This document shows positions 37,615 through 50,227 of a stretch of DNA of 64,000 nt, in pieces. This DNA comes from Candidatus Trichofilum aggregatum (GTDB taxonomy: Bacteria > Chloroflexota > Anaerolineae > Promineifilales > Promineifilaceae): NCBI GenBank assembly GCA_016716885.1, contig JADJUV010000172.1, positions 248,001 through 312,000 of the forward strand, read 5' to 3'. The position numbers and the translations under genes were made by a program. Under the pieces are notes generated by a model. It saw only the letters and a list, made by a program, of their open reading frames with translations, did no database searches and was not told where the DNA came from. Every line of letters starts with the position of its first letter. The stretch's first letter is position 1.

Positions 37615-37920
37615 TTACTGCGATGAGCGCGTCCGGGTGATGGGAGCGATGCGGGGGGTGATGGCCTGCGGAATGGGTTGCAATTCGATTTGGGTGCTAC
37701 GGCCCGCATTGGTATAGGTAGGGGGTAAAGCATATTGCCCCTGAGACGACTCTGCTGGAACAACTACCGTGACCGGTTCATTGTTAGGGATGGCTTGCTG
37801 GCCGAGTAACCGGGTTCCCAAAAACGTCGCGGCAATTGTCCCAACCACGAGGATTGTCTTGAGAAACCCCAGCGAATAATCCGGGCGTCCTGGTTTAGTC
37901 GTTGTCTTCATGATCTTCAT
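37615..37920 (-). CDS. Small membrane-anchored protein
   Basis: About 100 aa from ATG at 37920 or 37911 (MKTTTKPGRPDYSLGFLKTI); an upstream ATG at 37977 would overlap the preceding gene more heavily. One helix (KTILVVGTIAATFLGTRLL) anchors a proline/threonine-rich extracytoplasmic tail ending RIAPITRTRSSQ. It follows the H/E/D-tailed small protein and precedes apbE by about 65 bp. Function unknown; the setting suggests an accessory part of the electron-transfer operon. Confidence 0.65.
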   Translation of the reverse strand: MKIMKTTTKPGRPDYSLGFLKTILVVGTIAATFLGTRLLGQQAIPNNEPVTVVVPAESSQGQYALPPTYTNAGRSTQIELQPIPQAITPRIAPITRTRSSQ

Positions 37921-38278
37921 GCTCCTCATTATCTTCGTGGTCTTCGTGTTCACGATAGCTGGATGTCTGATTGGCATTGTTCAACTGATCCTGCAAATCA
38001 AGAATGGTGGTGTTGGCCGCTTCTAACTCGGTCTGGTACTGCCCTTCCCGATCCTGCATGACGCGGATGGTGTTCTCCAGTTCGGCGCTGTAGGTTTGCC
38101 AGGCCTGCACCGCTTCTTCACCATTCAGCGAGGCATCCGGCTGATCTTGGGTGATGAGGACGGGAGCAGAAGCGGGTTCCGCGGCCGCGTTGGCATTGCG
38201 AATACTTAAAACGACCACAGTGATGAGAATGAGACCGGTCAACGTTCCGGCCGCAATCATTCCTTTAAGACGGTTCAT
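37895..38278 (-). CDS. Small membrane protein with His/Glu/Asp-rich tail
   Basis: 127 aa, first gene of the minus-strand electron-transfer operon. One N-terminal helix or signal anchor (IAAGTLTGLILITVVVLSI), a coiled-coil-like segment (about residues 60-105) and an acidic/histidine tail EHEDHEDNEEHEDHEDND that could bind metal. The tail is encoded by a GAAGAC/CATGAA-type simple repeat and overlaps the start of the next gene. I do not recognise a family. Confidence 0.7.
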   Translation of the reverse strand: MNRLKGMIAAGTLTGLILITVVVLSIRNANAAAEPASAPVLITQDQPDASLNGEEAVQAWQTYSAELENTIRVMQDREGQYQTELEAANTTILDLQDQLNNANQTSSYREHEDHEDNEEHEDHEDND

Positions 38279-38766
38279 GGTTTACTCCTGTAAAATAGTG
38301 CTGAGTGCTGAGGACTGAGTGAACGCCCACTCGCAAACGGCTGTTTTCATTCCACTTGATGAGCACCCCGTTCATGGGGAACTCCTTATATGGTGATGAT
38401 GGGTGACTTCTACGCTTTTTATCTTAGCCTAATCCCAGGGGCGTTGGGTTAAACGCACCCTAAACAATGTTAAATCCACCTTAAATCCGGGTAGCGGCAT
38501 TGCTCGCGGCCGCGACCTGTGCCACAATGCCCAAGACCCGACAAAGCGAAGAATCTCAGATTATGCCTATTGCCGATGGGAGTGTTTCAAATGAGTTGAA
38601 TAATTAATTGTTGAATTGTTGAACTGTTAATGAAGCGGTAGACGCTCCTCTCGTTAATCATTCAACAATTCACAAATTCACCGATTAATTATTTTCTTCC
38701 TCTCAACCGAAATGAAACACACCCATTGCCAATCTCTCAGTCTCTCAGTCTCTCTCTCAAATCCCC
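38279..38766. other. Divergent intergenic region with repeats
   Basis: 488 bp between the minus-strand operon and the OmpR regulator gene. It holds a short copy of the CTCAGATTATGCC repeat (38534-38576), an imperfect A/T-rich inverted repeat around 38600-38690 (GTTGAATTGTTGAACTG against TTCAACAATTCACAAATTC) and the pyrimidine leader at 38728-38763. Promoters for both directions must lie here, but no clear boxes were fixed. Confidence 0.5.
38728..38763 (+). promoter_or_regulatory. Pyrimidine repeat leader before the OmpR-type regulator
   Basis: CCAATCTCTCAGTCTCTCAG continues with TCTCTCTCTCAAATCCCC directly up to the ATG at 38767. It matches the leader before apbE, in the same orientation relative to its gene, and both genes begin ATGACC. 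Confidence 0.5.
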
Positions 38767-39471
38767 ATGACCACCATCCTCTTAGTAGACGACGAACCCC
38801 TCATCACCGGCCCCCTGGCCCGTGCCCTCACCCAGGCCGGATACACCGTGTTGGTCGCCCACAACGGCCGCGACGGTCTGGCCCTGGCCCTAAACCAACA
38901 ACCCGATATCGTCGTGTTAGACATCCTCATGCCAGAGATGGACGGCTGGGCGGTGTGCAAAGCCTTACGCCAGCGCAGTACCGTGCCCATTCTCATGCTT
39001 ACCGCCCTGGGGGATGAGGTAGACCGCATTCTGGGGCTGGAACTGGGCGCCGACGATTACCTGACCAAACCGTTCAGCACCCGCGAACTCATCGCCCGCC
39101 TGCGGGCACAACTGCGCCGCATTGAACTGGATCGCCGCCAGCCCACCCCTGACGACAAAATCGAAGTTGGCCCCATCCGCCTGGAACTCAACAGCCGCCG
39201 CGCTTTTAAGGGGGAGCAGGAATTACTGTTGCGCCACAAGGAGTTTGAAACCCTGATCCTGCTCCTCAGCCGCCCCGGTGAGGTTATTACCCGCGCCGAA
39301 TTTTTTGATCAGGTGTGGGGAACGGATTGGTTGGGGGATACACGCACCCTGGATGTCCATATTCGCTGGCTGCGGGAGAAAATCGAGGCGGACCCGGCTC
39401 ACCCCCGCCTGATTCAGACGGTGCGCAGCGTGGGGTATCGCTTCGCGGCCGCGGACGGAGAACCATCCTGA
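38767..39471 (+). CDS. OmpR/PhoB-family response regulator
   Basis: 234 aa. Receiver domain with D8/D9, phospho-acceptor D52 (VVLDILMPEMDG) and the conserved Lys in DDYLTKPFSTREL. The winged-helix DNA-binding domain includes RRAFKGEQELLLRHKEFETL and ends TLDVHIRWLREKIE...RSVGYRFA. Its stop overlaps the kinase start as TGATG. It diverges from the cytochrome/ApbE operon, so that operon and the oxidase are plausible targets (inference). Confidence 0.93.
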   Translation: MTTILLVDDEPLITGPLARALTQAGYTVLVAHNGRDGLALALNQQPDIVVLDILMPEMDGWAVCKALRQRSTVPILMLTALGDEVDRILGLELGADDYLTKPFSTRELIARLRAQLRRIELDRRQPTPDDKIEVGPIRLELNSRRAFKGEQELLLRHKEFETLILLLSRPGEVITRAEFFDQVWGTDWLGDTRTLDVHIRWLREKIEADPAHPRLIQTVRSVGYRFAAADGEPS

Positions 39472-40877
39472 TGCACAGCCTACGCACCCGCCTGCTCCTG
39501 GCTTACGCGGGCCTCATCCTGGTGGGGTTCATGGCCCTGGCCCTGCTCGCCGGGGGGCAAATCTCCGCCGGAACCGTCGAGGATTACCGCAACCAACTGG
39601 CCGAACAGACCCAACTGCTCGTGCGGACCTTCCGCGAGCCGTTGGAACATTTTGAGGAAGGGGAAACCAGTCAGGCTGCCTTGCTCACCCTGCTGGAAAC
39701 GTATGCCCAACAGACCGAAGCCCAGGTGATGCTGTTGGACAATGATGGCATTTTCTGGCTGAGCAGTGATGGGGTGGCCGATGGGCAAACGGCCATCAGC
39801 CCGGAAGTCGTCGCCGCCCGCAATGGCGCAAGCAGTACCGACACCCGCACCAACAACCAGGGGGTGATGATGGTGTACGCGGCCGCGCCCATCAGCGAAG
39901 ATGGTGAACTATTAGCCATTTTGCGCCTGGCCGCCCCCCTGTCTGAGGCCCAAACCCTCGTGGGAGAGCGCTGGTTGACGTTGGGTTTAGGCGTGGCCGG
40001 GTTGACAGCGTTGGCCGTATTTGCCAGTTTACTGTTAGCCGCCAGCCTGACGCGGCCGCTGACCCAACTCCATCAGGCTACCCTGAACGTAGCCGCCGGG
40101 GATTTCTCCCGCCGCCTGCCTGTCACCCGGCAAGATGAGTTAGGGCAGGTGGCCCGCGCCTTCAACCACATGACCGCCCAGGTCGAGACGATGATCGAGG
40201 AGCAAAAAGCGTTCGCCAGCAACGCCTCACACGAACTCCGTACTCCCCTGACCGCCATTCGCCTGCGGAGTGAGGCGTTGCGCGAGGGGCTGGTAGACGA
40301 GGCCACCGCCCGGCAATACATCGCCGAAATTGACGACGAAGCCGAACGGCTGGGTAATCTGGTGCAGGATTTAATCGTTCTGTCGCGCCTGGATGCCGGT
40401 CGGCTGGATGTCGGCTCGGAGCAGATTGACCCCCTGCGGCTGGCCCGGCAACTCCTGGCCGAACTGTCCCCCCAGGCCGAAGCCCGTCACATTCGCCTGC
40501 ACCTGGATGCCCCCACCGAATTACCCCTGCTTGCGGCTAGTTTGAGCCATCTGCACATCGTCTTCCGCAACCTGCTGCAAAACGCCCTCCATTACACCCC
40601 GGAAGGCGGCCAAATTACCTGGCAGATGCGGCGTGAAGGGGCAGAACTGCACCATCGGATACAAGACACCGGTCAGGGAGTGGCCCCGGAAGATTTGCCC
40701 CGCCTGTTTGACCGCTTCTACCGGGCCGATAAGTCCCATTCGCGCACCGTGCCGGGAGTGGGGCTGGGTTTGCCGTTGGTGAAGATGGTGGTGGAGCTGT
40801 ATCGCGGCCGCGTCACCCTGCACAGCCCCGGTTTAGGAGAGGGCACGACGGTGGATGTATGGTGGCCTTTGCCTTGA
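39471..40877 (+). CDS. Sensor histidine kinase, HAMP/EnvZ type
   Basis: 468 aa from the ATG at 39471. First helix LLLAYAGLILVGFMALALLA, an extracytoplasmic sensor domain (about residues 35-160), second helix (about 165-190), HAMP linker (TRPLTQLHQATLNVAAGDFS), HisKA box FASNASHELRTPLTAIRLRS with H254, and the ATPase domain with N box FRNLLQNALHYTPEGGQ, DTGQGVAPEDLPRLFDRFYR and VGLGLPLVKMVVELYRG. Pair of the upstream regulator. Intact. Confidence 0.92.
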   Translation: MHSLRTRLLLAYAGLILVGFMALALLAGGQISAGTVEDYRNQLAEQTQLLVRTFREPLEHFEEGETSQAALLTLLETYAQQTEAQVMLLDNDGIFWLSSDGVADGQTAISPEVVAARNGASSTDTRTNNQGVMMVYAAAPISEDGELLAILRLAAPLSEAQTLVGERWLTLGLGVAGLTALAVFASLLLAASLTRPLTQLHQATLNVAAGDFSRRLPVTRQDELGQVARAFNHMTAQVETMIEEQKAFASNASHELRTPLTAIRLRSEALREGLVDEATARQYIAEIDDEAERLGNLVQDLIVLSRLDAGRLDVGSEQIDPLRLARQLLAELSPQAEARHIRLHLDAPTELPLLAASLSHLHIVFRNLLQNALHYTPEGGQITWQMRREGAELHHRIQDTGQGVAPEDLPRLFDRFYRADKSHSRTVPGVGLGLPLVKMVVELYRGRVTLHSPGLGEGTTVDVWWPLP

Positions 40878-40904
40878 AATGGCTTAAGCCAGAACCAAAG
40901 AGTT

Positions 40905-41070
40905 TTTGCCATGAATTACACGAATCTTTATTATCCCATTCGTGCTAATCCGTGAGCCTACTGAAAGAAATGCACGCAAGGCGCAAAGGACGCCAAGCCA
41001 CCAGAGAAAAATTCGTGTTAATTCGTGCAATTCGTGGCTTCTTTTAGTGAACTCATTCGTGTAATTCGTG
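40905..41070 (+). repeat. Dispersed repeat (TTCGTGTTAATTCGTG family), copy 1
   Basis: Contains GCACGCAAGGCGCAAAGGAC, CACCAGAGAAAAATTCGTGT and CATTCGTGTAATTCGTGGC. An inverted copy is at about 50975-51075 and related fragments occur at 45150-45245. The 413-bp gap from 40878 to 41290 holds this repeat and no supported gene. Confidence 0.65.
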
Positions 41071-41290
41071 GCGGATCTTCTGGCAACCAGTACAAGAAGT
41101 TGACTTATAAAGTACGAACAGGCTCAAAGTCATATTTTGAATTGCTGGCGGTACATAGTCGCCATTGCCTCTCAAACTAACACGGTTATGCTTACAAAAT
41201 GTGGCCTATATGCAATTGTATCGTTAGAACTATTAGTTTTTTCTGATAGACAAATGACGAAAGCTGGCGGTTCCATTAAAGAGGGTATCG

Positions 41291-45082
<3,792 letters not shown>

Positions 45083-45363
45083 ATATGAGGACAGCGGGAC
45101 GAAGAGGACATCTGGCTCACAGGGTTGGTGCGGGTCGCGGCCGCGTTACTACCTAACGAGTCAACTTCTTGCACAGAAAACAAAAAGATCAGCCACAAAT
45201 TTAACAGACTAATTCGTTTAATTGGTGACAAAACCTCTTTGGTTCTGGCTCGTCCAGGTTAGGGATAGAAAAACCGCCTTGCTCCTGGCGGTTCGGCTTG
45301 ACCCATTGGTGATGCCTGCGCTCAAGGGCCGCAACCCCACCCCTTCCCCATTCGCGGCCGCTG
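45083..45363. other. Intergenic repeat debris
   Basis: Holds part of the TTCGT repeat family (ACTAATTCGTTTAATTGGTG, 45150-45245), a hairpin AACCGCC...GGCGGTT at about 45272-45293 and two GCGGCCGC sites. No gene is supported. Between 45480 and 45818 I see only A/T-rich sequence before the PhnD-like gene. Confidence 0.45.
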
Positions 45364-45480
45364 TTATCGTCTAGAGCGATATAAGCGGAATTCCCCGTCT
45401 TGATAAGTAACCGTTCCGATAAACTCCCAACCTAAACGTTCCAAAATCCCTGCGGCCGCGACCGTGGTGGCATAAATAAA
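45364..45480 (-). pseudogene. GNAT acetyltransferase, C-terminal remnant
   Basis: Reading the minus strand gives FIYATTVAAAGILERLGWEF then IGTVTYQDGEFRLYRSRR and a TAA at 45364. This looks like the last ~38 residues of a GNAT-family N-acetyltransferase (the A.gILERLGW motif). No start or acetyl-CoA site is present, so only a fragment remains. The GCGGCCGC at 45452 lies inside it. Confidence 0.5.
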
Positions 45481-45818
45481 ACCAAATTGTGAATTGTTGG
45501 TATTTCATTGGCAATATCGCTCATCTGAAAGATAATGGAGACTCACAGCCTTCATTCACCCCCATTTTTGAATACTTGGCGTTTTACCTTCTGAAGTTTG
45601 GTGTTTTTAATCTCATCCCTGGAGATTAAGAGACCGAGAGATTTCCATAGGTCGTTCTAACTTTCGCCAAAGTCGAATTCCCTTATATCATCAGGTTGAT
45701 AGGATCGTTTTATTTATCCCTTTTACACCTGACCAGCAGACGACGGCCATAACCTATCATAAATTATTCCTTTACCGTTAACGTAAGTGTGTTTCGTTTA
45801 GCTAAGGGAGAGATACCC

Positions 45819-47019
45819 ATGTTTATCCGACGTTCGCTTCAGATTTGCCTGCTTTTAGTTTTTGGTTCTGTTATCTTTGGTAGCCTGCCAACCGGAGACA
45901 ATCGTGGAAACACGGATTGTAGAGGTGTTACCAACAGAAGAAATTGAGGTTCCTGTCGAAGTCACCCGGGTGGAAGTTCAGACAGAAACGGTGACGGAAC
46001 AGGTTGAGGTTACGGTGGTTGTACCGGAAGAGATAGCCCCACTTGGTTCTGAAGAGCGACCCATTCAGGTATTGTTTGTGCCCTCAACGGAGGTAAATGC
46101 CATCGTCTCCGGGGGTGAGCTGTTGGCCCAAGAGTTGGAAGCGGCGACCGGTTATAAGTTTGAAGTGAGTGTGCCCACAAGCTACGCCGCTACCATTGAA
46201 GCGATCTGTGCCTCACCCGATGATACCATCGCCTTCTTACCCGCTTTAGGCTATGTGCTGGCGAATGAGCGTTGCGGCGTACAGGTAGGTAATGCCGCCG
46301 TCCGCTTTGGCTGGTCGGTCTATTGGTCACAGCTTGTGGTTCGGATTGACAGCGGCATTGAGACAATTGAAGACCTGGCGGGCAAAACCTGGGGTGCGCC
46401 AAGTGTTACCTCAACTTCTGGTTTCCTGGTTCCCAGTGCCATGCTTTTCTCAGCCGGGATCGAACCGGGTGAAGTTGTGGAAACAGGCGGTCATCCGGCG
46501 GCGATGTTAGCTGTGGCCAACGGTGACGTAGATTTTGGCACGGCCTTCTTCAGCCCACCACTTCTACCAGACCGCATCTGGAATCCTGAGGTTGATTCAC
46601 CCGAGATTTGGCGGGATGCCGGTGTACCGCCGGTATTTGCTGATGGTCGTGTGTTTGTAAATGGTACACCGGATGAAGGGGGTTATCGTATTCTGGATGC
46701 ACGTGCGGCCGCGATGGAAACTTATCCCACTATCTTTGAAGAAACCCGCATCCTGGACATTTCCGACGAAATTCCCAACGACACCGTATCATTTGGGGCA
46801 GGCTTCCCCTTTGGCATGTCTCGAGAGATTATCGCCGCTCTGGCTGATTATGCCTCCTCAGATGCCTGCATCAACCCGCCCGAAGGAGTCGTCACCCTCT
46901 GCTCCGACTCCTTCTATGGCTGGACAGGAGCCGATCCGGTTGATGACGCCGATTTTGATCCGATTCGTGTTCTCATCGAAGCGTTGGGCATGACGGACGA
47001 AGATATTTTGGGCGAATAA
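45819..47019 (+). CDS. phnD: Phosphonate-type ABC transporter, substrate-binding lipoprotein (PhnD-like)
   Basis: About 399 aa. The true start is probably the ATG at 45819 (MFIRRSLQICLLLVFG) with AAGGGAG upstream; a one-base shift near 45855-45862 (GTTTTTGG) then joins the frame LVLLSLVACQPETIVETRIV, whose LSLVAC is a lipobox. A glutamate/valine-rich linker follows, then the periplasmic-binding domain: IQVLFVPSTEVNAI, TGYKFEVSVPTSYAATIEAI, LAGKTWGAPSVTSTSGFLVP and GDVDFGTAFFSP, as in PhnD/PtxB/HtxB proteins that bind phosphonate, phosphite or phosphate. It is followed by the matching ATPase and permease. Ligand not determinable. Confidence 0.85.
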
Positions 47020-47036
47020 AATAATGTGACAGACAG

Positions 47037-47061
47037 AAGCCGGGCGATTACCGCCCGGCTT
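47037..47061 (+). terminator. Intergenic hairpin (attenuator or mRNA stabiliser)
   Basis: Perfect 10-bp stem AAGCCGGGCG / CGCCCGGCTT with a five-base loop, followed by CTTACG. It lies between the binding-protein gene and the ATPase gene, where partial termination would give more binding protein than transporter. Confidence 0.65.
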
Positions 47062-47086
47062 CTTACGTTTAGCCAGGAACCGGCTC

Positions 47087-47839
47087 ATGTTGCGTGTTAA
47101 AAATCTTACCAAGGTCTACGATGACGGTACGGTCGCTTTACGGGACGTCAGTTTTGAGGTCCCCGACGGTCAGTTTTTGGCGATTGTGGGTCTGAGCGGC
47201 TCAGGTAAAAGTACCTTGTTACGTTGTATCAACCGACTGGTTGAGCCGACATCAGGCGAAATTTGGTGGAATGATACACCGGTATCCCAGGTGACAGGTG
47301 AAGAGCTGCGGCGAGCACGGCGTCGTATTGGCATGATTTTCCAGCAATTCAACCTGGTTTTACGCTCCACCGTACTAACCAATGTGCTTAGTGGTCGCCT
47401 GGGTTATGTTAGCCCGTTAGCCAGCGTCCTTAACCGTTTTTCGCCCGCCGATATGGAACGGGCCTTTGCCAGCTTAAAACGAGTGGGTATTGCTGACAAA
47501 GCCTACAGCCGGGCGGATGAACTCAGCGGTGGTCAGCAACAACGGGTGGGTATTGCCCGCGCGCTCATGCAAGAGCCGGAGCTTGTTTTGGCCGATGAAC
47601 CAGTCGCCAGTCTGGACCCCGTATTAGCGCATAGTATCATGCAACATCTCCAACGGATAAACCGCGAAGATGGTATTACCGTGTTGTGCAGTCTCCATTT
47701 CTTAGACCTGGTACAGCAATATGGCGACCATGTGATTGCTCTCAACGAAGGTCGTCTTGTCTTCGAGGGCGCACCATCGGAAATTGATGATGTGCGTTTT
47801 AAGGAGATTTATGGCCAGGATGCGGAACGCATAGGTTAA
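47087..47839 (+). CDS. phnC: Phosphonate-type ABC transporter, ATP-binding protein (PhnC-like)
   Basis: 250 aa. Walker A VGLSGSGKSTLLRCINRL (residues about 34-51), Q-loop IGMIFQQFNLVLRSTVLTNV, ABC signature DELSGGQQQRVGIARALMQE, Walker B LVLADEPVASLDP and the switch His in VLCSLHFLDLVQQYGDHVIA. The QFNLV and DPVLAHSIMQHL segments are typical of PhnC. It couples ATP hydrolysis to import with the adjacent permease, whose gene begins two bases after this stop. Confidence 0.92.
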   Translation: MLRVKNLTKVYDDGTVALRDVSFEVPDGQFLAIVGLSGSGKSTLLRCINRLVEPTSGEIWWNDTPVSQVTGEELRRARRRIGMIFQQFNLVLRSTVLTNVLSGRLGYVSPLASVLNRFSPADMERAFASLKRVGIADKAYSRADELSGGQQQRVGIARALMQEPELVLADEPVASLDPVLAHSIMQHLQRINREDGITVLCSLHFLDLVQQYGDHVIALNEGRLVFEGAPSEIDDVRFKEIYGQDAERIG

Positions 47840-47840
47840 T

Positions 47841-49685
47841 ATGAATACCAAGAATCCCCAGAGGAATGCTCAGCGGAGTGCCGGTCGCCGTCTTTTGCTC
47901 GTCTTGGTAGGGTTGGTCGTTTTTTTGGTGTATGCCTACGCCACCGATGTAACCGATATTAACCTAAGAACACCGCAGGACCCTCAGCGTCAGGCTGTTA
48001 CCACGCGGGTTCTGCGGGCTTTGGCTCACCCTGACTTCTTTGTGTACGAAGAAGAGACACGCAGTATGAATATCGGCATTCGTATCCCTTGTGATGAGGT
48101 GGTATCTGACTTTGAGTTTTCCCGCGATGGTCGCCAGATATTGCTGTCACCCAATTGCGCCAATACCACTCAGGATACGATCGTTGTGACGGGACAGGGC
48201 TTTCGCCCTCGCACAAGCGGGATCATTCGCTGGCATCCCCCTGGAGATGTGCAAACGACACGGGCACTGACTTCTTTTAGCACGGACAGAGAGGGCAATT
48301 TTACAGCGGAATTTGAGATGCCCGACATTCGCCCTCATGCTGATTTGCAACGAATTGAGATTGAAGAAAAGTGGCGTATCGGTCTACAAGGACTCAGCGA
48401 AACTTCGCTCATTACCATTGAGAAGATCATTGAGACGATCTTTTTAGCGCTTGTAGCGACGACGGTCGGTACGCTTTTGGCTGTTCCGGTGTCCTTTTTG
48501 GGCGCCCGCAATCTGATGATGCCTGTTGGCCCGCCGCTGGCGGCGGTGATGACGGGCGTGGTGGCGCTCCCTGTGGGTTGGTTTGTGGCGGCACAAATCG
48601 TCCGTGGGTTGTTGTCACTGGCGGCTGGGCTAGATGAGCGCACGGGGTTGGCCTTGTTCGCGGCCGCGCTCCTCTTGTTGCTGGCCTGGTTATTGGTAAC
48701 CAGAGGGCCATCGGTGTTTAACCCGGTTGATGACAGTCTGCAAGCGGCGGTGTTTTCGGGGTTACGCCTGCTCGCGGCCGCGCTCCTGACCTTTCTCTCT
48801 CTGGCAATTTTGGCCCAATTAGGGCTTCGTGTGGGTAATTGGCTGGAAGATCAACTGGGTTCCTTTGCTTTTCTGGGTCGCTTCCTTTATCTCATGTCGG
48901 ACACAGTGCGGGTGTTATCGCCCACCATTGCCGGGATGATATTGGGGTTCGCGGCCGCGATGTTGGGCAGTCATTATGGTCAAGAAGCTGTCTTACGGTG
49001 GGAAAAAGGGGCGGCCAGACTATTTACCGGCCTGATGGCCGCTTTAGGCACGTTCGTTATTATTTATGGTACGGGCTTGTTTCTGCACTGGCTGTACCAA
49101 TTCAGCGAGCCAGCCTATTGGACAACCTATCCCGCCCTGGCGGCCGCCATCCTGGCGGGTGTGGTGGGCCTGTTTGTCGCCCCCAAACGCCAATTCCCCA
49201 TTGGGGCCTTCATTTATACAGCCACCCGCAGCATCCTCAACATTACCCGTTCCATTGAACCGCTCATCTACGTCATTGTTTTTGCCGTTTGGGTAGGCAT
49301 TGGCCCCTTTGCTGGTATCCTGGCCTTAACCCTGCACACCATTGCCTCTCTGGGTAAACTATTTTCTGAGCAAGTAGAAAATATTGTCCCTGGCCCTCTG
49401 GAAGCGGTAACGGCAACCGGAGCGAATCGTCTACAAACCATTGTTTTTGCCGTCATCCCCCAGGTTGTCCCCCCGTATGTGGCCTTTACGCTTTACCGTT
49501 GGGACATTAACGTGCGTTTTTCGACCGTTCTGGGCTTCGGGGGTGGTGGTGGCATTGGGTTTGTTTTGTTCCAAAACATTAACCTGTTGCAGTACCGGCA
49601 GGCCAGTGTGATGATGATCGCTATTGCCGTGGTTGTCATGACCCTGGACTATATCAGTTCGCAGATTCGGAGCCGGATTATCTGA
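47841..49685 (+). CDS. phnE: Enlarged phosphonate-type ABC permease (PhnE-like)
   Basis: 614 aa, more than twice the usual ~270. One N-terminal helix (LLLVLVGLVVFLVYAYAT) is followed by an extracytoplasmic beta domain (about residues 40-185) and then the PhnE core start (LIITIEKIIETIFLALVATT-like segment with GTLLAVPVSFLGARNLM). About 200 residues of extra helices (about 235-455) separate this from the conserved end: TRSILNITRSIEPLIYVIVF, VGIGPFAGILALTLHTIASL, the EAA-type loop PGPLEAVTATGANRLQTI and VRFSTVLGFGGGGGIGFVLF. Both core halves are in one frame without a break, so the insertion is real. Confidence 0.87.
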   Translation: MNTKNPQRNAQRSAGRRLLLVLVGLVVFLVYAYATDVTDINLRTPQDPQRQAVTTRVLRALAHPDFFVYEEETRSMNIGIRIPCDEVVSDFEFSRDGRQILLSPNCANTTQDTIVVTGQGFRPRTSGIIRWHPPGDVQTTRALTSFSTDREGNFTAEFEMPDIRPHADLQRIEIEEKWRIGLQGLSETSLITIEKIIETIFLALVATTVGTLLAVPVSFLGARNLMMPVGPPLAAVMTGVVALPVGWFVAAQIVRGLLSLAAGLDERTGLALFAAALLLLLAWLLVTRGPSVFNPVDDSLQAAVFSGLRLLAAALLTFLSLAILAQLGLRVGNWLEDQLGSFAFLGRFLYLMSDTVRVLSPTIAGMILGFAAAMLGSHYGQEAVLRWEKGAARLFTGLMAALGTFVIIYGTGLFLHWLYQFSEPAYWTTYPALAAAILAGVVGLFVAPKRQFPIGAFIYTATRSILNITRSIEPLIYVIVFAVWVGIGPFAGILALTLHTIASLGKLFSEQVENIVPGPLEAVTATGANRLQTIVFAVIPQVVPPYVAFTLYRWDINVRFSTVLGFGGGGGIGFVLFQNINLLQYRQASVMMIAIAVVVMTLDYISSQIRSRII

Positions 49686-49697
49686 GGAAATAAACCA

Positions 49698-50075
49698 TTG
49701 AGTAACAAGAAGTATATCTGTGTAGACCTGGATGGAACGATTGCCCATTATGATGTTTGGATAGGCCCTGAGCATTTTGGTGAACCCATTGATGGTGTTC
49801 ATGAAGCGTTGAAGGCGTTACAAGAAGCTGGTTGGCTCATCATCATTTTTACCACCCGACATCAGGTAGACCTCATCCGTCGCTATCTTGAGAGCCACCA
49901 AATCCCCTTTGATTACATCAATGAGAACCCGGATCAGCCGGATGGAGCCTGGGCAGGCAAACCGTTTGCTGATGTGTATGTGGACGATAGGGCCGTACAG
50001 TTTAATGGCGATTGGTTGGCGACGTTACAAGAAGTGACCCATTTCAAGCCGTGGGGCGTCCGTCATTCTGCCTGA
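49698..50075 (+). CDS. HAD-superfamily phosphatase-like protein
   Basis: 125 aa beginning with TTG at 49698 (MSNKKYICVDLDGTIAHYD), preceded by GAGGAAA. HAD motif I is VDLDGT (D10, D12), motif II IIIFTTRH, and the late acidic motif VYVDDRAVQF. The short cap-less form resembles small nucleotidase or phosphatase members. It lies 12 bp after the permease stop and is probably part of the phosphonate operon, perhaps releasing phosphate from an imported compound (inference). Confidence 0.8.
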   Translation: MSNKKYICVDLDGTIAHYDVWIGPEHFGEPIDGVHEALKALQEAGWLIIIFTTRHQVDLIRRYLESHQIPFDYINENPDQPDGAWAGKPFADVYVDDRAVQFNGDWLATLQEVTHFKPWGVRHSA

Positions 50076-50097
50076 TGGGTATGGGCACGTAGATTTT

Positions 50098-50193
50098 TAC
50101 AGCTGTTCAGATAGTCATTTGGGGTTTTTCTGTAGTGACCGCTTTAGCGCCAAAGCGGTCACTACAAACAAAATCTTTTCTTGACAAACTATG
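50098..50193. mobile_element. MITE-like palindromic element, copy 1
   Basis: Left end AGCTGTTCAGATAGTCATTT, centre a perfect 15-bp inverted repeat TGTAGTGACCGCTTT / AAAGCGGTCACTACA (50131-50166), right end TTGACAAACTATG. It shares ends and core with copies at 51131, 59159 and 60330. No coding capacity. Confidence 0.7.
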
Positions 50194-50227
50194 TCCACAC
50201 TGGGGCGACAACAAGGGTCTGGCCCCA

